From: Ricinus communis
Lineage: Eukaryota > Streptophyta > Magnoliopsida > Malpighiales > Euphorbiaceae
Direction: 5' to 3'
Assembly: GCF_019578655.1 (NCBI RefSeq)
Contig: NC_063258.1
Span: forward strand, 20,030,802-20,094,801
DNA: 64,000 bases
The position numbers and the translations under genes were made by a program. A model generated the notes under the pieces. The model did not search any database and was not told the DNA's origin. It worked only from the letters and a program-made list of their open reading frames with translations. Positions 10,077 through 22,206 of the stretch are shown piece after piece; within the stretch, counting starts at the first letter, position 1; each line of letters starts with the position of its first letter.

Positions 10077-11482
10077 GTCTAGCACTAATGGCGAGTATCA
10101 AGGTCGTATTCCTCGGGAAAGTGAAAGCCTAGAGTTACTCCTTTGTTCTTTGTTATATTAACCTAAAATTAATGATGAATAATTTCTAAACTAACTAATA
10201 GCTACAAGCTAAGTTCTAAGGGAGATGCAGGAGTAAATGGATAAATAAAATAACCAAGATAAGAAAGCAAACACAAAGGGAACCTAAACTAGTTGGCAAT
10301 CAAACAAAAGATAAAGGATTGATGACTCCAATTATGCTACCCGTGGATGAATTCTGAACTGAATTCGGTTTCTCTCTCGAGATAACCGAATTTCTAAACC
10401 TAATAACCTAAAGTTGGAATCTCTTCCTAACGATTGATTCTTAAATTAGCATTAAGCTTTAATCCGCCTCTATTAAGCTTTGTTAATTCTTAATCCGGCT
10501 AGTTAATTATCCTTATCTCTAAGTGATTATTAACCAGTTCTTGCTATTCAAAATTCCAATGCCAAATGGACTTCTCAATCATATAAAGCAATATAAACAC
10601 CACAATTCACAATGTCTCATGAATAATGCATTATCTTATTAATACTGAAAGCAAGAAGAATGCACAACTCAAACAATCCAACAATATAACATTAAGCCAA
10701 CATAGTAAAGAAATCCTAATGGATTTAATCAATCTAGCTAAACATGTTCATTATCAAAACCCACAAGAATTCAATTACAACAATGAGTAAAGGTAGAGAA
10801 ACCCGATTACACCCTTAGATGAGAGTAAACAGCCCCAATTCCTCTTGCTCGAATTGAATCGATTCTTGTTCCTCTTGCTCAAATTGAAGCCAATCAACGA
10901 ACCTCGCCCAATCTTCAATCCTTGAAGGGAATCCAATTTAAACCTTGGTCCAAGTCTCCTTTTTCCTTGGTTCTAGCTCAGAAAACCCTTAAAGAGAGAA
11001 AAATTAGGGTTTGGGACATTCTCCCCGTTCTTCTCTTCTCCTTTCCTCTTTTCTTTGTTTTAATTAATTCGTCCTGCCGCCGCGAACATGGCCATGTTTC
11101 CAACACGGGCTGGTGTTGATGGGTATGTTTGGAACACAGCCCCGTGCTAATGCCCGTGTTACTCTCTGTGGTCGTGCTCCATAACGCTTCTTTTTCTTTG
11201 ATGTTGAATGCACCCAACACGGCCCGTTTCGGTGCCCGTGTTGGGAACACGGCCAGTGTTAAAACCAACATGGCCATGTTCAGATTCCTCATGCGCTAAC
11301 TCGACTTATTTCGGCAACTTTGACGTCCAATTCTTCCCTTTATCACTCTTTGACTTCTTTTGGACCTAAAGCACACAAACAAATGCATCGGGTGAGTGTA
11401 GGGACCAATTCAAATCCAAATGTACATAAATTCTGCCTTAAAAAGCCTATTTAGATGTGTGTATTCTACGCACATCAAATCA
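10077..11482 (-). mobile_element. Athila-like LTR copy 2 (3' LTR)
   Basis: On the - strand it starts TGATTTGATG at 11482 immediately after the polypurine tract AAGTGTGGGG. It then runs through AACATGGCC/AACACGG dyads at 11085-11290 and a conserved AT-rich body to about 10077, where copy 1 follows directly. The head-to-tail pair of LTR-like copies suggests unequal recombination or insertion of one LTR at the end of another. The distal boundary is approximate. Confidence 0.6.
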
Positions 11483-11492
11483 CCCCACACTT
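11483..11492 (-). other. Polypurine tract of the Athila-like element
   Basis: AAGTGTGGGG on the - strand immediately precedes the TGATTTG start of LTR copy 2. A second, similar purine block (TTCAAGTGTGGGGTGGTGA) lies near 12873-12891, downstream of ORF1. Confidence 0.6.
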
Positions 11493-12956
11493 AGCTTATT
11501 GCTTGTCCTGAAGCAATCAAAAGTAAAATAAGGAAAATAAACTACTAAGGAACAACACTTAAACTGACGGACAAACTAGAGAGCTCCTGCACATATCCTT
11601 AACAAGCATAAGTCAAGCAAAAAGAAACGAAGCAATCAATTCAATCATCATAACCAAGATGCTATTGATTCACAAAATACTATCTCAACAAAATTATTCA
11701 GAACCAACTCCTCACAAGATTCACTCTAAGCCACTCAAAGTGTTTAAAGGATAATGGTAAATCACTCAATGCATCAAATACTGCCTTACTTACTATATGC
11801 TTGCTCTTAAATCCTACTCCTACCACTTATTGGAGAGTCAACAACCATGTCAAGAGGTCTTTATAAGGGTTGTAATGGGGATTAGGTAAGGGTAAGTAAA
11901 TTTGGTAAGAGTTGAACCTATGGTGTTCTACAATGAGATAAATGACCTGCACACAAGCCACAATAATCACAAGGGATAAACAATGGACAGTAGTCCAAGG
12001 TGGGAAATAGGAATCAAGTCAGAATGTAAACTCCGAAAAGCAATTAAACAATTAGCTCACTTACTTTTTTTCTTTTCATCACCCTTCCCTTTTATTCTTC
12101 TTATTATTTTTTTCTTTTCTTTTTTCTTTTTTTATAAGGGAAGAAACATTCACATAATAAAGTGAATTTCTTTTGGATTGAAGGAAACTGCTACAAGATT
12201 CCAACGCTATTCCCAAGACAGAATTCCTAATAAAAAACAACTCATATGCAAAATCATAACCCAAAGTAGAATAAAACTAAGTGGTAATGAAATATGATAA
12301 AAAAATGGTGAAAGAGGGGGTTATCTAGAGAATCAATAAACGAATGAAGGCTATTTGGCTAGAATGAAAAACCTAAGTGCCTCTATCATACCAAAGTGTT
12401 AAACTCTCCTTGTGGCCCTTATAAGCATAACCGAGCAAGTTCCAAAAGTAAAGATAGTAATTGGCACTCTCAAAAAGAAATAGATAAAAGCATGTAAAGA
12501 GTATGCTTACAATTGAGGCTCAATTTCTCATAAGTGTGCTTTCAGTAGGTTCTAAACAAAAATCATCAAAACAGAATTAAATAAACCAAAGCAACTTAGT
12601 GCAAAACTCAAACTAATTAACTTACATTCTTCCGCAAGACTGAACACTATCGGTTTTACCCGATCACATGGACATAAACAGGAATTCTAAATCAAGTCAA
12701 CAGTAAGAGCATCGAAACAAAGTGAAAATTCTTCAAAATTTATAAAAAATTGCACAAAGAATAAATAAATAACTGAGATGGGATAAATGAAATGCAATAT
12801 GTACACTAGAAAAGGATCTAGATTTCATATACAAACCAATAAAAACACGAAAACAAGTGTATATAAATATCACCACCCCACACTTGAAGGACACACTGTC
12901 CCCAGTGTACAAAATATAAGAAATGAAAGAGGAAAAAAAAGCTAATACTGCCCTGA
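11493..12956 (-). other. Noncoding 3' interior of the Athila-like element
   Basis: No supported coding region. It holds a long pyrimidine tract on the + strand at about 12063-12135 (purine on the element's sense strand). It also has a short dyad GGACACACTGTCC near 12890-12902 next to the GTGTGGGG block, a feature seen downstream of ORF1 in Athila/Tat-like elements. Pol genes and an env-like ORF are absent, so the copy is deleted or non-autonomous. Confidence 0.5.
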
Positions 12957-14494
12957 CTATGGCTCCAGAGTGAAAAAAGGTGCATCATCAAGGATATCAG
13001 GGCGCTGGCTGGTCTGTGGTGGAGGAGTGGCTGCTCTCCGAGGGTCGGAAGTAGTGTCACATGTAGGAGCTGGTGGATCAGCAGGAGCAGCGTCAATAGG
13101 AGGCTCGTCAGGCTGCTGTGGTGAAGGGTGCTCAGTTGGAGAGAGAGGGTCAGCTGGATCATCCACTAGAAGGATGTCAAAATGGCTCTGCGCTGTAACC
13201 CGGCTCTATGGACAGGCAGGGGCATAGTCTGTAGCAAAAATATCATCAAACAGTCATTGGCCATAGAGGCCTCTAACCTACCGCCCTGCTCAATCAGGGC
13301 CTGAAGCATAGCCCTCTGCCTCTCAAACTGAGCCATCATCTGGCTCTGAAACTCAATATAATGTTGTAAAAGGTCTTGCTGAAAAGCCTCTACTCGAATG
13401 AAGTGCTGCTGTTGCTCCTCTGCCAACCTCTGCACTCTAAGCTGCAGCTCTCTAAACTCAATAGGGGAGACTCCTAAAACAGTTGAAGAAGACCCAAAAG
13501 GAGCTGAAGTAGACGGTCTGGAGGAAGACTCTGGAATATCATAAGAAGGGGGTGGAACATCCTGTGTACCAAGGGCTCGTGGGGCAGGTCGCTCCTCTCT
13601 GAGTGCTGCCAAGAGAGCACTCCTCAGTCTATACTCTGGTCCTAGCGGACCCTGCCTACGAGTTACCATCCCCATACTAACCAATTGGGGAAGTCCCAAT
13701 GTCTCCATCACCCCTAACTCTGTCAAATGTGGTATCGCCTCCTCCAAAACTCCTAAGCTCCTAGCCAGTCGAGTAATGTAAGTCCCAAAATAGAAAAATA
13801 CATTTTTTGAGTTGTTGCAGAAGGCACTGATCTGTTTGGCCAACAAGTATCCCATGTCGACGGACTGGTGCTGGTGCATGCTGTAAAGTATAAACAGGTC
13901 TGGCTAGGTAACTACACCACTGCTATCTCCCCTACCAGTGATGGTCCTAGCTAGCAATGCATGCAAGTGTCGCAGTCCCTCAGGCAAGTTAGACGCCTTG
14001 GACTGGCTAGCACTGTACCCCTCAGTGTCATCATAAATCTCGGCCCACATCTGCGAATATGACAAACCAGGCGTGTGTATGCAACGACTATAAACCTCCC
14101 CAGCTACATCCTCGTCAGTCCACAAACCCAAGTGTACCCCAAACTATTGTACACTCATCGTGAAAGTTTGCTCTGCTAGTCTGAAACTGATCGCATCCGG
14201 TTGCTGAAAGTCCTGCAACTGGCTCTGCAGAAAGAAAGTGCTAGCAAACTCCACCGTCAACTCCCTATATGTCGGTTCAACTATCTCAAAGAAATGTTGA
14301 AATGGGGGCGTCTCAAGGTATCGGCGGACTGCAGCTGCAAGTCCAATGGTCTCTAGTGCTGGCCAGTCTATCCTATGGCGCTGCGATGGTCTAATTGGGC
14401 CTGAACTATTCGGTGCAGTGCCTGACAATCGAGAGGAAGAGGAACCATCAGTTCGCCTCCTCTTGTAAACTCTTGATCCTCGTCTGGTGTACAT
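12957..14494 (-). pseudogene. Athila-type ORF1 (gag-like), broken
   Basis: It matches the Arabidopsis retrotransposon ORF-1 (Athila) family: a basic start MYTRRGSRVYKRRRTDG, then HRIDWPALE, ETPPFQHFFEIVEPTYRELT, the block SQSKASNLPEGLRHLHALLA, GRGDSSGVV, and FGTYITRLARSLGVL. A Glu/Gln-rich stretch (REL...EEQQQHF...) around 13380-13440 is probably coiled coil. The three pieces 14494-14144, 14131-13904 and 13879-13166 are in one frame, separated only by two TAG codons (14144-14146, 13904 region). A frameshift near 13180-13230 then moves to the Pro/Ala/Asp-rich tail ending FFTLEP at 12957. Full length would be about 510 codons. Decay is light compared with the + strand integrase. Confidence 0.8.
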
Positions 14495-15165
14495 GGTACC
14501 TAAAAAAGAAATTTTTAGTAATAAGGATCAACGAAATTCTGGCAGCATAACGGCATAAAATGAACAAACTGAATGATTTAACTCGATAAAGTTAAACCGC
14601 TCAATGTCCTGCAAAGAAAATTCAATCCACAACACTGCCAACCATGATGCTAACCAATTAAATTTTCAATTCATCCATATGAAGTTTAACTTCTCCATAA
14701 TCCATCACAAGGCAAACCAACATGCTAATATAGAACAGACACAAACAGAGTCAACTACATATGACAGAGCCTATTGTTTAGCGGCCACCAATAATAATAG
14801 AGAGGAAAGTAAGGAATTAATCACAAACATGAATAATGGTAGAAAAGAAAAATGGAAAATGTGAACAAGTTAAATATGTAAACTAAATTAAAGAAAATAA
14901 AAGAAAATTTAAACACAAACATGAATGTAAACCAATGCACCAAATAATAAAATAAAAAAAATAAAAAAAGATTCAATCACAAATTCGAACATACAAAAAA
15001 CACAAATTCGAACTAATATCAAAATCAAAAACAAAGAATGGAAAATGAAGTTAGAGGGAACTTACTTGACAAACGCAATATCTAAAGTTTTTAAGATGAG
15101 AATAAAAAAAGGAGAGCAAGAGAGGAGAGAATTGCTAAAATTTTTTGCCATTTTGAAATGAATTT
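14495..15165 (-). other. 5' leader of the Athila-like element
   Basis: A-rich on the + strand, with no coding support. It lies between the putative TATA box and the ORF1 start. The + strand frame 14604-14864 is a chance ORF on the opposite strand. Confidence 0.4.
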
Positions 15166-15175
15166 GTATATATAG
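15166..15175 (-). promoter_or_regulatory. TATA-box-like promoter element
   Basis: CTATATATAC on the - strand, about 670 bp upstream of the ORF1 ATG and just downstream of the AACACGG dyad cluster. LTR copy 1 has a similar AT-only box (near 9670) at the corresponding place beside its CACGGCC dyads. Confidence 0.4.
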
Positions 15176-15183
15176 GAAGTGAT

Positions 15184-15570
15184 CGGAACACGCCCGTGTT
15201 CATTAATAAGGTCCGTGTTCATGAACACGGTCTGGATATTAGCTCATGTTGAGTGAAGTTAAACATGTTGACTTTCCAACTTTTTATGAAAGTGCCCGTG
15301 TTTCCAACACGGTCTCGCATAAATTCTTGTGTTACCTTCTGTGCACGTGCCCATCTTTAATTTGATTTTATGCAGATAGAACACGGTCCGTGTTGATACA
15401 ACACGGGGCGTGTCGCCAACACGGTTTAGGGTTTAGGGTCGTGTTACCTTCTGTGAACGTGTCCCCTTAAAGTTTATTTTTCTGCAATTAGAACACGGTC
15501 CGTGTTTATCAACACGGTCATCATAGATAAACGTGTTGGTAACACGGTCTTGAACACGCCCATGTTGAGC
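15184..15570 (-). repeat. Cluster of AACACGG...CCGTGTT dyads
   Basis: About a dozen copies of AACACGG or CCGTGTT occur in roughly 390 bp, several forming palindromes such as AACACGGTCCGTGTT and CGTGTTCATGAACACGG. Equivalent clusters are found at 11085-11290 (copy 2) and, as GCACGGCC...GGCCGTGC, at 9690-9915 (copy 1). The block probably belongs to the U3 of the 5' LTR. Confidence 0.7.
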
Positions 15571-15728
15571 TCCAAAAACTGCAAAACTTGAGATTCTCAG
15601 CACTTTCTCACTCTTTCTCACCTCCACAACCAATAAGTCCTCAACTCATACACTCAATATAAATAAAACTTAACAAAAACAAACTGTAAAATCTAATCAA
15701 ACTAAGTTCACAATGAAAGGGTAGAATA

Positions 15729-15914
15729 TTAAAAATGAAAAATAGAATTTGGGGTGCCTTCCAAAAGCGCTTTTTTTATGTGATGAGTCTTCTTAGGTGG
15801 ACTCATGGTGAAAAGTAAATGGTGGGGATCGATGACCATCCATCCTTCTTCCAAGTAAATGGCTTCAAGTATCCGCTTAGAGGACTAATCGTCAAATTCA
15901 TCTTCCTGACGGTC
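15729..15914 (-). pseudogene. Coding remnant upstream of the Athila-like element
   Basis: A 62-codon frame on the - strand reads through one internal TAG and contains ILEAIYLEEGWMVIDPHHLL followed by SPPKKTHHIKKALLEGTPNS. The Lys-rich KKALLEGTP end resembles sequence near coding ends of Athila/Tat elements, but I cannot assign it to a domain. It abuts the satellite at about 15917, so the upstream part was lost there. Confidence 0.3.
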
Positions 15915-15923
15915 AAGCGTATT

Positions 15924-16172
15924 ACGGTGTTATTTCCTCCAATTGATAAATATCCTCGTATTACGGGGTTGTTTTCTAATATTTATTAATATCTTATAGG
16001 GTTTTTTCTTATATTAAAAGAATTACTCGTATTACGAGACTGTTCTCTTAGACTCGCAATTATACGAGTAAATCTTTTAATATAAGAAAAAAAACCCTAC
16101 AAGATATTAATAAATATTAGAAAATAACCCCGTAATACGAGGATATTTATCAATTGGAGGAAATAACACCGT
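15924..16172. repeat. Near-perfect inverted repeat at the satellite's left edge
   Basis: Left arm 15924-16030 (107 bp) and right arm 16064-16172 (109 bp) are reverse complements with about three mismatches and one 2-base indel, around a 33-bp spacer. The arms are made of satellite monomers (types 7-10 and a variant). Their identity is far higher than that between neighbouring monomers, so this is a recent fold-back duplication. Orientation of the array changes here from inverted to direct. Confidence 0.9.
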
Positions 16173-19100
16173 TATTTTAGTATTTTTATAAGTATGAGAA
16201 AATAACCCCTTAAATGCGCTAATTTTATAGGATGAGAAAACAACCCCATAAAACGAGTATATTTGTCGATATAAGAAAATAATCCTGTAAAACAAGTATA
16301 TTTATGAATTTGAGAAAACAACCCCATAGTAGTGCTAATAATTTAATATGAGAAAATGACGGTGTAGAAGTGGTATATTTCTCAATATAAGAAAATAACC
16401 CCGTAAAACTTGTATATTTATTAATCTGAGAAAACAACCCCATAAAAGTAGTGTAATTGCGAGTTTAACAAAACAGCCTCTAAAAGGGGTAAATTTTTAA
16501 TATGAGAAAATAACTCCGTAAAAGGGGTATATTTATAAATATTAAAAAATAGCCCCGCAATAGGGGTATATTTGTTAATATAAGAAAATAACTCCATAAA
16601 ACGTGTATATTTATAAATTTTAGAATACAACCCCATAATAGTGCTAATAATTTAATATGAGAAAACGACCCCGTAAAAGTGGTATATTTATCAATATAAG
16701 AAAATAATCCCGTAAAACGTATATATTTATGAATCTGAGAAAATAACCCTGTAAAAGTGGCATATTTATCAATATAAGAAAATAACCTCGTAAAATATGT
16801 ATATTTATGAATGTGAAATAACAACCCCGTAAAAGTAGTGTAATTGCGGGTTTGATAAAACAGCCTCGTAGAAGGGGAAAATTTTTTAATATGACAAAAC
16901 AACCCCGTAATACGGGGATATTTATCAATCGGAGAAAATAACTCTGTAATTTTGGCATGTTTTTAAGTATAAGAAAACAATCCCTCAAATAGGTTAATTT
17001 TATAATATGAGAAAACAACCCCGTAAAAGGAGTATATTTGTCCATATAAGAAAATAATTCCATAAAACATGTATATTTATAAATTTGAGAAAGCAACCCC
17101 AAAATAGTGCTAATAATTTAATATGAGAAAATGACCCCGTAAAAGTGGTATATTTCTTAATATAAGAAAATAATCCCCTAAACGTGTATATTTATGAATC
17201 TGAGAAAACCACCCCTTAAAAGTAGTGTAATTGCGAGTCTAAGAAAATAGCCTCGTAGAAGGGGTAAATTTTTTAATATGAGAAAACAACCCCATAATAC
17301 GGGGATATTTATCAATCGGAGAAAATAATTTCGTAATTTTGGTATATTTGTTAGTAAGAGAAAACAACCCCTTAAATGGGTTAATTTTATAATATGAGAA
17401 CAGCCCCGTAAAAGGGGTATATTTTTCAATATAAGAAAATAACTCCGTAAAACGTGTATATTTTATGAATTTTAAAAAATAACTCCATAATAGTGCTAAT
17501 AATTTAGTATGAGAAAAGGACCCCGTAAAAGTGGTTTATTTATCAATATAAGAAAATAACCCCGTAATACAGTGATATTTACTAATCTGATGAAATAACC
17601 CTGTAATTGGTGGTATATTTGTGAGTATGAGAAAACAACACCTTAAATGGGTTAATTTTATAATATGAGAAAACAACCCCGTACAAGGGATATATTTGTC
17701 AATATTAGAAACTAACCTGTAAAACTTGTATATTTATGAATTAGAGAAAACAACCCCATGATAGTGCTAATAACTAAATATGAGAAAATGATCTCATAAA
17801 AGTGGAAAATTTATCAATATAAGAAAATAACCTCGTAAAACGTGTATATTTATGAATTTGAAAAAATAACCCCATAATAGTGCTAATAATTTAATATGAG
17901 AAAACGACGCTCTAAAAGTGGTATATTTATCAATATAAGAAAATAACCCCATAAAACTTGTATATTTATGAATATGAGAAAACAACCTCAGTAAAAGTAT
18001 TGTAATTGCGAGTCCAAGAAAACAACATCGTAGAAGGGGTAAATTTTTTAATATGAGAAAACAACCCTGTAGGAGGGGTATATTTATAAGTATTAGAAAT
18101 CAACCCCGTAACATGGGAATATTTATCAATCGGAGAAAATAACCTTGTAATTGCGGTATATTTGCGAGTGTGAGAAACAACCCCTTAAATGGGTTATTAA
18201 TATAATATGAGAAAACAACCCTGTAAAAGGGGTATATTTGTTAATATAAGAAAATAACCCCGTAAAACAAATATATTTATGAATCTAAGAAAACAACCCC
18301 TTAAAAGTAGTGTAATTGCGAATCTCAGAAAACAGCCTTGTAGAAGAAGTAAATTTTTTAATATGAGAAAACAACCCCGTAAGAGGGGTATTTTTATTAA
18401 TATTAGAAAACAGCCCCGTAATACGGTGATATTTATGAATCTGATGAAATAACCCCGTAATTTTGGTATATTTGTGAGTATGAGAGAACAACCCCTTAAA
18501 TGGATTAATGAAAAAAAAATTTCCGTAAAAGGGGTATATTTGTCAATCTAAGAAAATAATCCCGTAAAACATGAATATTTATGAATTTTAAAAAATAATG
18601 CCATAATAGTGTTAATAATTTAATATAAGAAAACGATCCCGTAAAAGTGGTATATTATCAATTTAAGAAAATAACCCCATAAAACATGTATATTTATGAA
18701 TATGAGAAAATAACCCCGTAAAAGTAGTGTAATTGCAAGTCTCAGAAAACAGCCTCGTAGAAAGGGTAAATTTTTTAATAGGAGAAAACATTCCCGTAAG
18801 AGGGGTATATTTATAAATATTTGAAAACAACTCCGTAATACAGTGATATCTATCAATTAGAGAAAATAACCGAGTAATTGTGGTATATTTGTGAGTATGA
18901 GAAAACAACTCCGTAAGAGGGGTATATTTATAAATATTAGAAAACAACACCGTAAAATGGAAATATTTATCAATCGGAGAAAAAAACCTTGTAATTGTGA
19001 TATATTGGTGAGTATGATAAAATAACATCTTAAATGGGTTAATTTTATAATATGAGTATACAATCCCGTAAAACGGGTATATTTGTCGATATAAGAAAAT

Positions 19101-21780
19101 AATCCTGTAAAACATGTATATTTATGAATCTGAGTAAACCACCCGGTAAAAGTACTGTAATTGCAAGTCTAAGAAAACAACATCGTAGAAGGGGTAAATT
19201 TATTAATATGAGAAAACAACCCCGTAAGAGGAGTATATTTATAAATATTAAAAAATAACCCCGTAACACAGGGATATTTATCAATCAGAGAAAATAACCC
19301 CGTAATCTTGGTATATTTTTTATTATGAGAAAAAACCCCTCAAAAGGGTTGATTTTATAATATGTGAAAACAACCCCGTAATAGGGGTATATTTGTCAAT
19401 ATAAGAAAATAATCACGTAAAACGTGTTTATTTATGAATTTGAGAAAACAACCCCATAATATTGCCCCATAATATTGCTAATAATTTAATATGAGAAAAC
19501 GACCCTGTAAAAGTGTTATATTTATCAATATAAGAAAATAATCCCGTAAAACATGTATATTTTTAAATCGGAGAAAACAACCCCATAAAAGTAATGTAAT
19601 TACGAGTCTAAGAAAACATCGTCGTAGAAAGTGTAAATTGTTTAATATGAGAAAACAACCCTGTAAGAGGGGTATATTATAAATATTAGAAAATAACCCC
19701 GTAATACGGGGATATTTATCAATCGGGAAAAATAACCCCGTAATTGTGGTATATTTGTGAGCATGAGAAAACAACCCCTTGAATGAGTTAATTTTATAAT
19801 ATGAGAAAACAACCCTGTAAAAGGGGTATATTTATCCATATAAGAAAATAATCCCGTAAAACATGTGTACCTATGAATATGAGAAAATCACCCGGTAAAA
19901 GTAGTGTAATTGCAAGTCTACAAAAACAGCATCGTAGAAGGGGTAAATTTATTAATATGAGAAAATCACCCCGTAAGAGGGGTATATTTATAAATATTAG
20001 AAATCAACCCCGTAATATGGGGATATTTATCAATCGGAGAAAATAACTCTATAATTGTGGTATATTTGTGAGTATGAGAAAACAACCCCTTAAATGGGTT
20101 CATTTTATAATATTAGAAAACAACTCCGTAAAAGGGGTACATTTATCATTATAAAAAAGTAACCCCGTAAAACATGTATATTTATGAATCTAAGAAAACA
20201 ACCTCGTAAAAGTAGTGTAATTACGAGTCGAAGAAAACAACATCATAGAAGGGGTAATTTTTTTAATATGAGAAAACAACCCCGTAATAGGAGTATATTT
20301 ATAAATATTAGAAAACAAACCCAAAACATGGGGATATTTATCAATTGGAGAAAATAATCCCGTAAAATATGTATATTTATGAATCTAAAAAAACGCCCCG
20401 TAAAACATGTATATTTATGAATCGAAGAAAACAACACCGTAAAACATATATATTTATGAATCTAAGAAAACAACCCGGTAAAAGTAGTGTAATTGTGAGT
20501 CGAAGAAAACAACATCATAGAAGGGGTATATTATCAATAAAAGAAAATAATCCCATAAAACATATATATTTATGAATCGGAGAAAATAACCCCATAAAAG
20601 TAATGTAATTACAAGTCTAAAAGAACAACGTCGTAGAACGGGTAAATTTTTTAATATGAGAAAACAACCGCTTAAGAGGGGTATATTTATAGATATTAGA
20701 AAATTACCCTGTAATACAGGGATATTTATCAATCGGAGAAAATAACCCTGTAAAATTGTGGTATATTTGTGAGTATGAGAAAACAACGTCTTGAATGGGT
20801 TAATTTTATAATATGAGAAAACAAACTGGTAAAAGGGGTATATTTATCAATATAAGAAAATAACCCCGTAAAACATGTATATTTATGAATCTGGGAAAAC
20901 AACCCCGTAAGAGAGGTATATTTATAAATATTAGAAAGCAACTCCGTAATTTGGTGATATTTATGACTATGATGAAATAACCCCGTCATTGTGGTATATT
21001 TGTGAGTATGAGAAAACAACCCCTTAAAGGGGTTAATTTTATAATATGATAAAAAAAAACCCGTAAAAAGTGGTATATTTGTCAATATATGAAAATAACC
21101 CCATAAAACGTGTATATTAATGAATTTGAGAAAACAACCCCATAATAGTGCTAATAATTTAATACGAGAAAACGACCCCGTAAAAGTGGTATATTTATCA
21201 ATATAAGAAAATAACTTCGTAAAACATATATATTTATGAATATGAGAAAACAACCCAGTAAAAGTAGTGTAATTGCGAGTCGAAGAAAACAACATCATAG
21301 AAAGGGTAAATTTCTTAATATGAGAGAACAACCCCGTAATAGGAGTATATTTATAAATATTAGAAAACAACCCCGTAATATCGGGATATCTATCAATCGG
21401 AGATAATGACCCCGTGATTTTGGCATATTTTTTAGTATAAGATAAAAACCCCTCAAAAGGATTAATTTTATAATATGAGAAAACAACCCCATAAAACGGG
21501 TATATTTATCAATATAAGAAAATAATCACGTAAAACATGTATATTTATGAATTGGAGAAAACAACCCCGTAAAAGTAATGTAATTGCGAGTCTAAAAAAT
21601 ATAGAAGAGGTAAATTTTTAGTATGAGAAAACAACCCCGTAAGAGGAGTATATTTATAAACATTAGAAATAACCCCTTAATACGAGGATATTTATCAATC
21701 GAAGAAAATAACCCCGTAATCTAGGTATCTTTGAGAGTATGAGAAAAAAATCCCTCAAAAGGGTTAATTTTATAATATGA

Positions 21781-22206
21781 GAAAACGACCCCATAAAAGG
21801 GGTATATTTGTCAATATAAAAAAATGACCTCATAAAACATGTATATTTATAGATTTGAGAAAACAACCCCATAATAGTGCTAATAATTTAATAAAAGAAA
21901 ACGATCCTGTAAAAGTGGTACATTTATCAATATAAGAAAATAACCCCGTAAAACGTGTATATTTATGAATCTGAGAGAACAACCCCATAAAAGTAGTGTA
22001 ATTGCGAGTCTAAGAGAACCCCTCGGAGTAAGGGTACATTTTTTAATATGAGAAAACAACCTTGTAAGAGGGGTATATTTATAAATATTAGAAAACAACC
22101 TCGTACTACGGGGTTATTTATCAATCGGAGAAGATAACCCCATAATTTTAATATATTTGTGAGTATGAGAAAACAACACCTTAAAGGGGTTAATTTTATA
22201 ATATGA
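21781..22206 (+). repeat. Clean complete 11-monomer HOR unit
   Basis: All eleven monomer types occur once and in order, 426 bp to the next type-1 monomer at 22207. Monomer 7 here is one base short. It serves as a reference unit for the array. Confidence 0.93.

Noticed and set aside
12079..12264. ORFs over the pyrimidine tract
   Set aside because: Low-complexity Lys/Phe-rich translations of a homopyrimidine stretch.
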